Shown piece by piece: positions 5,631-8,966 of a stretch of DNA of 8,966 nucleotides. Source of the DNA: an uncultured Bacilli bacterium (lineage in GTDB: Bacteria > Bacillota_I > Bacilli_A > RF39 > UBA660); the NCBI GenBank assembly GCA_934132925.1, contig CAKPAL010000031.1, forward strand, positions 1 to 8,966. The letters run 5' to 3'. Below the pieces are notes generated by a model, which was given only the letters and a program-made list of their open reading frames with translations, was not told the DNA's origin and did not search any database. The translations under genes were made by a program, and so were the position numbers. Each line of letters opens with the position of its first letter. Positions within the stretch are counted from its first letter, which is position 1.

Positions 5631-5661
5631 AAACTAATAGAGAATATTTATTAGTTTTTTT
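5631..5661 (+). terminator. Terminator after the fibre-lectin gene
   Basis: AAACTAATAG (5631-5640) pairs with TTATTAGTTT (5648-5657) over 9 Watson-Crick pairs plus one G-U, with a 7-base loop and a T run to 5661. It begins 9 bases after the stop codon and closes the export/display operon. Confidence 0.75.
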
Positions 5662-5688
5662 GTTAATACTAATATTGGTGAAATATAT

Positions 5689-6165
5689 ATGACAAAGAAA
5701 ATATTAATGAGTGTCTTATTAGTGGGAATAATAAGTATTAGTACTATAATGGGTACTTATGCTGTAATAATAAATGTTGTAAGTGAAGATGGAGTAGATA
5801 AAATAGTTAATACAATAACTATAAAAGATTTATTAACTGATGATAATGGTAATTATAATAATACCTACTATGATGTAAGAAATGAATTAGAAGTTAATGA
5901 TATGGAAATGAATATATTAATGGATTCTAATTATTTAAATGATAGTTTAAAAATAGTATTAAATAATGTAGTAAGTTATAAATTAAGAAATGGAACTAAA
6001 TTAACGAATGATAATATATATGATATGATAGTAAATGATGTTAATAATGATACAACTATTAATGATGAACTAAAAAATAAAGTAATTACTAAAGGAAGTA
6101 AATATAAAGAAGATATAAGTGATTATATTTATGATTTAAACATTAATCTTATTAACAATAGTTAA
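5689..6165 (+). CDS. Small secreted protein of unknown function
   Basis: 158 residues from ATG 5689, with only a weak GGTGA (5677-5681) upstream. The N-terminus MTKKILMSVLLVGIISIS, then TIMGTYA, is a clear signal peptide with a plausible cleavage after Ala25. The mature part is acidic and Asn-rich: a short beta-looking start (VIINVVSEDG, then VNTITIKDLL), then helical segments and a polar C-terminus ending in INLINNS. No transmembrane segment, cysteine or catalytic motif is seen after the signal, and I recognise no family. The stop codon directly abuts the ATG of the next gene, so the two are probably co-translated partners. The preceding terminator implies a separate promoter, but no convincing one is visible in the 27 bases between. 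Confidence 0.7.
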   Translation: MTKKILMSVLLVGIISISTIMGTYAVIINVVSEDGVDKIVNTITIKDLLTDDNGNYNNTYYDVRNELEVNDMEMNILMDSNYLNDSLKIVLNNVVSYKLRNGTKLTNDNIYDMIVNDVNNDTTINDELKNKVITKGSKYKEDISDYIYDLNINLINNS

Positions 6166-6459
6166 ATGTTAATATTATTATGTAGTATCTTAATAATGAT
6201 AGTATTACTATTCATATTAGAGAAAGATAAGATTAATGTTTTATATAAATTAAGTTATACTTTTATCATATCAGGAAGTTTTATTATAATAATAGGACTA
6301 TTATTTAAAATAATAGTAAAAAATAATATAACTATTATAAATATAGGAGAAGCTACTAATATAATATTTACTAGATTTGTAGTAGTAGCGGTAGTATTCT
6401 ATATATGTAGTATAATAAGTTATCTAGGATATCGCTTAATAAGGAGAGTTAATGAATAA
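6166..6459 (+). CDS. Small three-helix membrane protein of unknown function
   Basis: 97 residues beginning with the ATG that follows the upstream stop with no gap (TAAATG at 6163-6168). There is no own ribosome binding site, so translation probably depends on ribosomes finishing the upstream gene. Three hydrophobic segments are seen at about 1-18, 27-50 and 67-91, separated by short charged loops (EKDKINVLYK and KNNITIINIGEATN); the end is basic (RLIRRVNE). No family is recognised. It may hold the secreted neighbour at the membrane, but that is only suggested by the coupling. Confidence 0.65.
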   Translation: MLILLCSILIMIVLLFILEKDKINVLYKLSYTFIISGSFIIIIGLLFKIIVKNNITIINIGEATNIIFTRFVVVAVVFYICSIISYLGYRLIRRVNE

Positions 6460-6469
6460 TAGTTTAATG

Positions 6470-6499
6470 TTCACATATATAATAAAATAAATGTATAAT
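6470..6499 (+). promoter_or_regulatory. Candidate promoter of the processing protease gene
   Basis: TTCACA (6470-6475), an 18-base spacer and TATAAT (6494-6499) lie 61 bases before the GTG start. The -10 region also forms the left arm of an all-AT hairpin (TATAATTA 6494-6501 with TAATTATA 6508-6515) followed by TC and a run of T, so the same bases could instead be a weak terminator of the preceding pair. Confidence 0.4.
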
Positions 6500-6560
6500 T
6501 ATTTACTTAATTATATCTTTTTTTTATTTTCTGTGTTATTATTAATATGGAGATGATAGT

Positions 6561-7871
6561 GTGGCTAGAGTAAATAAAAAAGATAAAGATATCGAAAAAG
6601 AAAAAAATAAAAAGAAAATAACTAAAAAGAATATAAAAGAAGATAAAAAACAAATAAAAAATATAGAAAAAAAGAAAGAAACTAATGAAAAAGAGAAGGA
6701 ACTATATACATCCAAAGAAGTAATAACAGTAATGATATTTTCTATAGGAATAGGAGTATTACTATGTTTTGGATTAATTAGTCTATTTACTGGTAAAAAC
6801 TATTTAGCAGTTACTAGAGATTTAAAAAAAGTAGTAGATACCTATTATGCCATAGTAGATAATTACTATGGAGAATTAGATAAAGATTTATTAATAGATG
6901 GTGCTGTTGAAGGTATGATATCTTCAGTAGGAGATACCTTTACTAGTTATAGTGATGTTGATAGTACAGCAAGTTTTAATGAAACAATAAATGGTAGTTA
7001 TGAAGGAATTGGATGCTCAGTAGCAAGTCTTGAAAATGGAGATAATATGATTATTGAAGTATTTGAAGGTTCCCCAGCGGACAAATCAGGTTTAAAAGTA
7101 GGAGACATTATAACCAAAGTAGACGGCGAAAGCTATGAAGAAAAAAGTAGTATTGACATATCAAACTACATAAAGAATAGTGGTAAAAACAAAGTAGTAT
7201 TAACTATAAAAAGAGAAGACAAAGAAGAAGATATTACTGTAAATCTAAGTAAAGTAGATATTCCTTATGTAAGTGGTGAAGTAATAGAAAAAGATAACAA
7301 AAAGATAGGCTATATTAATATAACACTATTTTCTAATAACTCATATAAACAATTCAAAAGTAAATTAGAAGAACTAGAAAAGAGTAAAATAGATGGTCTA
7401 GTAATAGATGTAAGAAACAATAGTGGTGGTTATCTAACAGCAGTTACTGATATATGTAATTTATTTTTAGAAAAAGGAAAAGTAATTTATCAACTAGAAG
7501 ACACAAGTGGTAAAATAAAGAAAAAAGATACCACTAAAGAAAAAAGAAATTATGAAGTAGTAGTATTAATAAATGGAGGAAGTGCTTCTGCTAGTGAAAT
7601 ATTAGCTTCTGCTATCAAAGAAAGTTATGGTGGCGAAGTATTAGGAACAAATAGTTATGGAAAGGGAACTGTTCAGCAAACTAAAAAACTTTTAGATGGC
7701 AGTATGATAAAGTATACTACCCAAAAATGGCTTACACCAGAAGGTAATTTCATTAACGAAGTTGGAGTAACACCTACTAAAATAGTAGAATTACAAGAAG
7801 CATATTACGATGAGCCAACTAAAGAAAATGATAATCAATTACAAGAAGCCATTAACTTAATTATCGAATAA
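6561..7871 (+). CDS. C-terminal processing protease, S41 family (CtpA/CtpB-like)
   Basis: 436 residues from GTG 6561, preceded by GGAGATGA (6549-6556). Residues 1-48 are an unusually long, very basic Lys/Glu cytoplasmic extension, probably coiled. A transmembrane helix lies at about 54-77, so the protease faces outside. A helical region (81-130) precedes a PDZ domain at about 145-230 (YEGIGCSV, then EGSPADKSGLKVGDIITKVDG). The S41 core follows: GYINITLFSNN, GLVIDVRNNSGG and GGSASASEILASAI with nucleophile Ser343, then SYGKGTVQQ with Lys368 and Gln372. The Ser-Lys spacing of 25 and Lys-Gln spacing of 4 match known CTPs, so the enzyme should be active. CTPs trim or degrade envelope proteins, often with wall hydrolases as substrates; here a wall hydrolase gene follows, though behind a terminator. 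The specific substrate is unknown. Confidence 0.93.
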   Translation: MARVNKKDKDIEKEKNKKKITKKNIKEDKKQIKNIEKKKETNEKEKELYTSKEVITVMIFSIGIGVLLCFGLISLFTGKNYLAVTRDLKKVVDTYYAIVDNYYGELDKDLLIDGAVEGMISSVGDTFTSYSDVDSTASFNETINGSYEGIGCSVASLENGDNMIIEVFEGSPADKSGLKVGDIITKVDGESYEEKSSIDISNYIKNSGKNKVVLTIKREDKEEDITVNLSKVDIPYVSGEVIEKDNKKIGYINITLFSNNSYKQFKSKLEELEKSKIDGLVIDVRNNSGGYLTAVTDICNLFLEKGKVIYQLEDTSGKIKKKDTTKEKRNYEVVVLINGGSASASEILASAIKESYGGEVLGTNSYGKGTVQQTKKLLDGSMIKYTTQKWLTPEGNFINEVGVTPTKIVELQEAYYDEPTKENDNQLQEAINLIIE

Positions 7872-7877
7872 TAAAAC

Positions 7878-7910
7878 AAGTTCACATAGTATAATCTAAG
7901 TGAACTTTTT
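7878..7910 (+). terminator. Terminator after the processing protease gene
   Basis: AAGTTCAC (7878-7885) and GTGAACTT (7900-7907) form a perfect 8-bp stem with a 14-base loop, running into T residues to 7910, just after the stop codon at 7869-7871. Confidence 0.75.
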
Positions 7911-7956
7911 CCTTGTATAATAAAAAAATAAAAACATATACTTTAGTGGTGATGTT

Positions 7957-8382
7957 ATGATTGTAAAATATACAACCAAAGAAAAAGAATTATTAGCTAG
8001 ATTAATGAGAGCAGAAGCAGTAGGAGAAGGTGATCTCGGAATGCTAATGGTCGGTAATGTAGGAATAAATAGAGTACTAGCAGACTGCCTTACTTTTAAA
8101 GATATTAGATCAATATCAGAAATGGTATATCAAAGTCCAGGTGGTTTTTCCGGAACAAGTAGTTCATTATTTTATGGTAATCCCACTACTAAGGAAAAAG
8201 AATTAGCCGAAAGAGTAATAAGAGGAGAATACTATTATCCAGCTACTAATGCCTTATGGTTTTATGCCCCTAAAGCAGGAACAGATTGTTCTAGCACTTG
8301 GTGGGAACAAGAATATGCCGGTAAATATAAAAATCATTGTTTTTATAAACCAGCTCCAGGAGTGTGTAAAGAAATACACTAA
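7957..8382 (+). CDS. SleB/CwlJ-like cell wall hydrolase
   Basis: A 141-residue protein consisting almost only of the Hydrolase_2 (SleB/CwlJ) domain. The start ATG 7957 has GGTGAT at 7948-7953. LLARLMRAEAVGEGDLGMLMVGNVGINRV (two adjoining parts, residues 12-40) holds the conserved catalytic Glu20 of the R-A-E-A segment. Later family marks are the VYQSPGGFSG region (57-66) and WFYAPKAG (101-108). Cysteines lie at 44, 111, 128 and 137. SleB enzymes cleave peptidoglycan glycan strands as lytic transglycosylases and act in spore germination; CwlJ-like relatives also occur outside sporulation. There is no signal peptide and no binding domain, which is short for the family and resembles CwlJ more than SleB. 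The stop TAA shares its last base with the ATG of the DUF368 gene, so the two are coupled. Confidence 0.85.
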   Translation: MIVKYTTKEKELLARLMRAEAVGEGDLGMLMVGNVGINRVLADCLTFKDIRSISEMVYQSPGGFSGTSSSLFYGNPTTKEKELAERVIRGEYYYPATNALWFYAPKAGTDCSSTWWEQEYAGKYKNHCFYKPAPGVCKEIH

Positions 8383-8966
8383 TGCTAAACTTTTTTAAAG
8401 GATTTATTATAGGTATTGGTAAAATAATTCCAGGAGTAAGTGGAGCCATGCTAGCGGCCATCATGGGAGTATATGATAAGGCCTTATATTATATTTGTAA
8501 CTTTAGAAAAGAAATCAAAGAAAGTATAAAATATCTCTTTCCTATAGCAGTAGGAGTACTTCTATCAATAATACTATTTAGTAAAGTAATTAGTATATGT
8601 CTAGATAAATATTATGTAATAACGATGCTTTTCTTTATTGGTCTAGTAATTGGTGGTCTACCTTTTATCATAAATAAAGTAAATAAGAAAGACTACTATA
8701 TTAGTATAACTAGCTTTTTAATATTCTTTTTTCTTTCTATATTCAATATAAATAATAATTATACACCCCAAAATAATTTCATAGATATAATAATATATAT
8801 CTTATCTGGCCTGCTAGAAGCTATTGGTACCATTGTACCAGGAGTCTCATCAGCAGCACTCCTAATGATAGTGGGTACCTACGATCAAGTTGTTTATTCC
8901 ATAGGAAATATAACCAATATCAAATTAATAATAACATTTTCTATCAGTACTATAATATTTATACTA
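8382..8966 (+). CDS. popT: DUF368/PopT-type undecaprenyl phosphate translocase, partial
   Basis: An open frame of 195 codons from ATG 8382 to the window edge with no stop. It overlaps the preceding stop by one base (TAATG), with no good ribosome binding site of its own. The N-terminus MLNFFKGFIIGIGKIIPG, then VSGAMLAAIMGVYDKAL, is the signature of DUF368. A second copy of the same motif follows about 140 residues later (GTIVPGVSSAALLMIVGTYDQ), the internal duplication expected for this fold. Several hydrophobic helices lie between (about 49-66, 78-97, 108-121). DUF368 proteins such as PopT have been shown to return undecaprenyl phosphate, the lipid carrier of wall synthesis, across the membrane; this role is assigned by family. 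Coupling to a wall hydrolase fits an envelope theme. The C-terminal part is missing. Confidence 0.85.
   Translation, partial: MLNFFKGFIIGIGKIIPGVSGAMLAAIMGVYDKALYYICNFRKEIKESIKYLFPIAVGVLLSIILFSKVISICLDKYYVITMLFFIGLVIGGLPFIINKVNKKDYYISITSFLIFFFLSIFNINNNYTPQNNFIDIIIYILSGLLEAIGTIVPGVSSAALLMIVGTYDQVVYSIGNITNIKLIITFSISTIIFIL

Noticed and set aside
7913..7942. TTGTAT-18-TATACT as promoter of the wall hydrolase gene
   Set aside because: Transcription would begin at about 7949, inside the ribosome binding site, leaving almost no leader; a start further upstream is more likely but I cannot place it.
4096..8966. A DGR reverse transcriptase or template repeat inside this window
   Set aside because: No open frame has reverse transcriptase motifs, and I find no second copy of the 5467-5562 stretch with adenine-rich AAY codons.
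1..8966. CRISPR array or insertion sequence
   Set aside because: There are no regularly spaced repeats, no transposase frame and no terminal inverted repeats with target duplication.

Overview
The window is AT-rich DNA from a Gram-positive-type bacterium, most likely an uncultivated gut Bacillota (Bacilli/RF39-like or a related lineage). The evidence is strong AGGAGG/GGTGAT ribosome binding sites, sigma-A-type promoters, heavy use of ATA/AGA/TTA codons, an ssrA tmRNA, a SipW-type (Ser/His) signal peptidase, a SleB/CwlJ-type wall hydrolase and a DUF368 lipid-carrier translocase. The standard bacterial code fits. The lineage assignment is inference.

Layout. 1-230 is the 5' part of a small membrane protein on the minus strand. 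231-687 holds two related tandem hairpins and a promoter. 688-1274 is a compact toxin-antitoxin-like pair: a 55-aa candidate antitoxin and a MazF/PemK-like toxin, closed by a terminator. 1275-1549 has no convincing gene but carries an exact 11-bp tandem repeat beside the 3' end of ssrA. 1585-1940 (minus) is tmRNA with its own consensus promoter and terminator; its decoded tag is GNSYKNAVAYA. A divergent promoter then drives the main accessory locus: a SipW-like signal peptidase (2057-2728), a single-pass membrane protein with a TasA/camelysin-like C-terminus (2734-4053), and a 508-aa secreted protein (4096-5622) that also appears to have its own promoter and terminator.

The 508-aa protein is the most interesting object. 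Its N-terminal half looks like a TasA/CalY-type fibre domain behind a SipW-type signal. Its C-terminal half looks like a C-type-lectin-fold display domain. The last part of the lectin-like domain has a sharp composition change: 56% G+C, very few adenines, and nearly all codons ending in a pyrimidine. It stops at a Gly-Val-Thr-Pro-Val-Leu-Ser-Leu segment. This is what a diversity-generating retroelement (DGR) leaves in a target gene when AAY template codons are mutated at adenines. No reverse transcriptase or template repeat is present here, so the retroelement would have to act from elsewhere in the genome. If right, the locus is a self-contained export and display cassette for a hypervariable surface binder.

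The right part is cell-envelope housekeeping: an orphan secreted protein plus a small membrane protein (5689-6459), a membrane-anchored C-terminal processing protease (6561-7871), a SleB/CwlJ-like wall hydrolase (7957-8382), and the start of a DUF368/PopT-type undecaprenyl phosphate translocase (8382 to the window end) overlapping it by one base.
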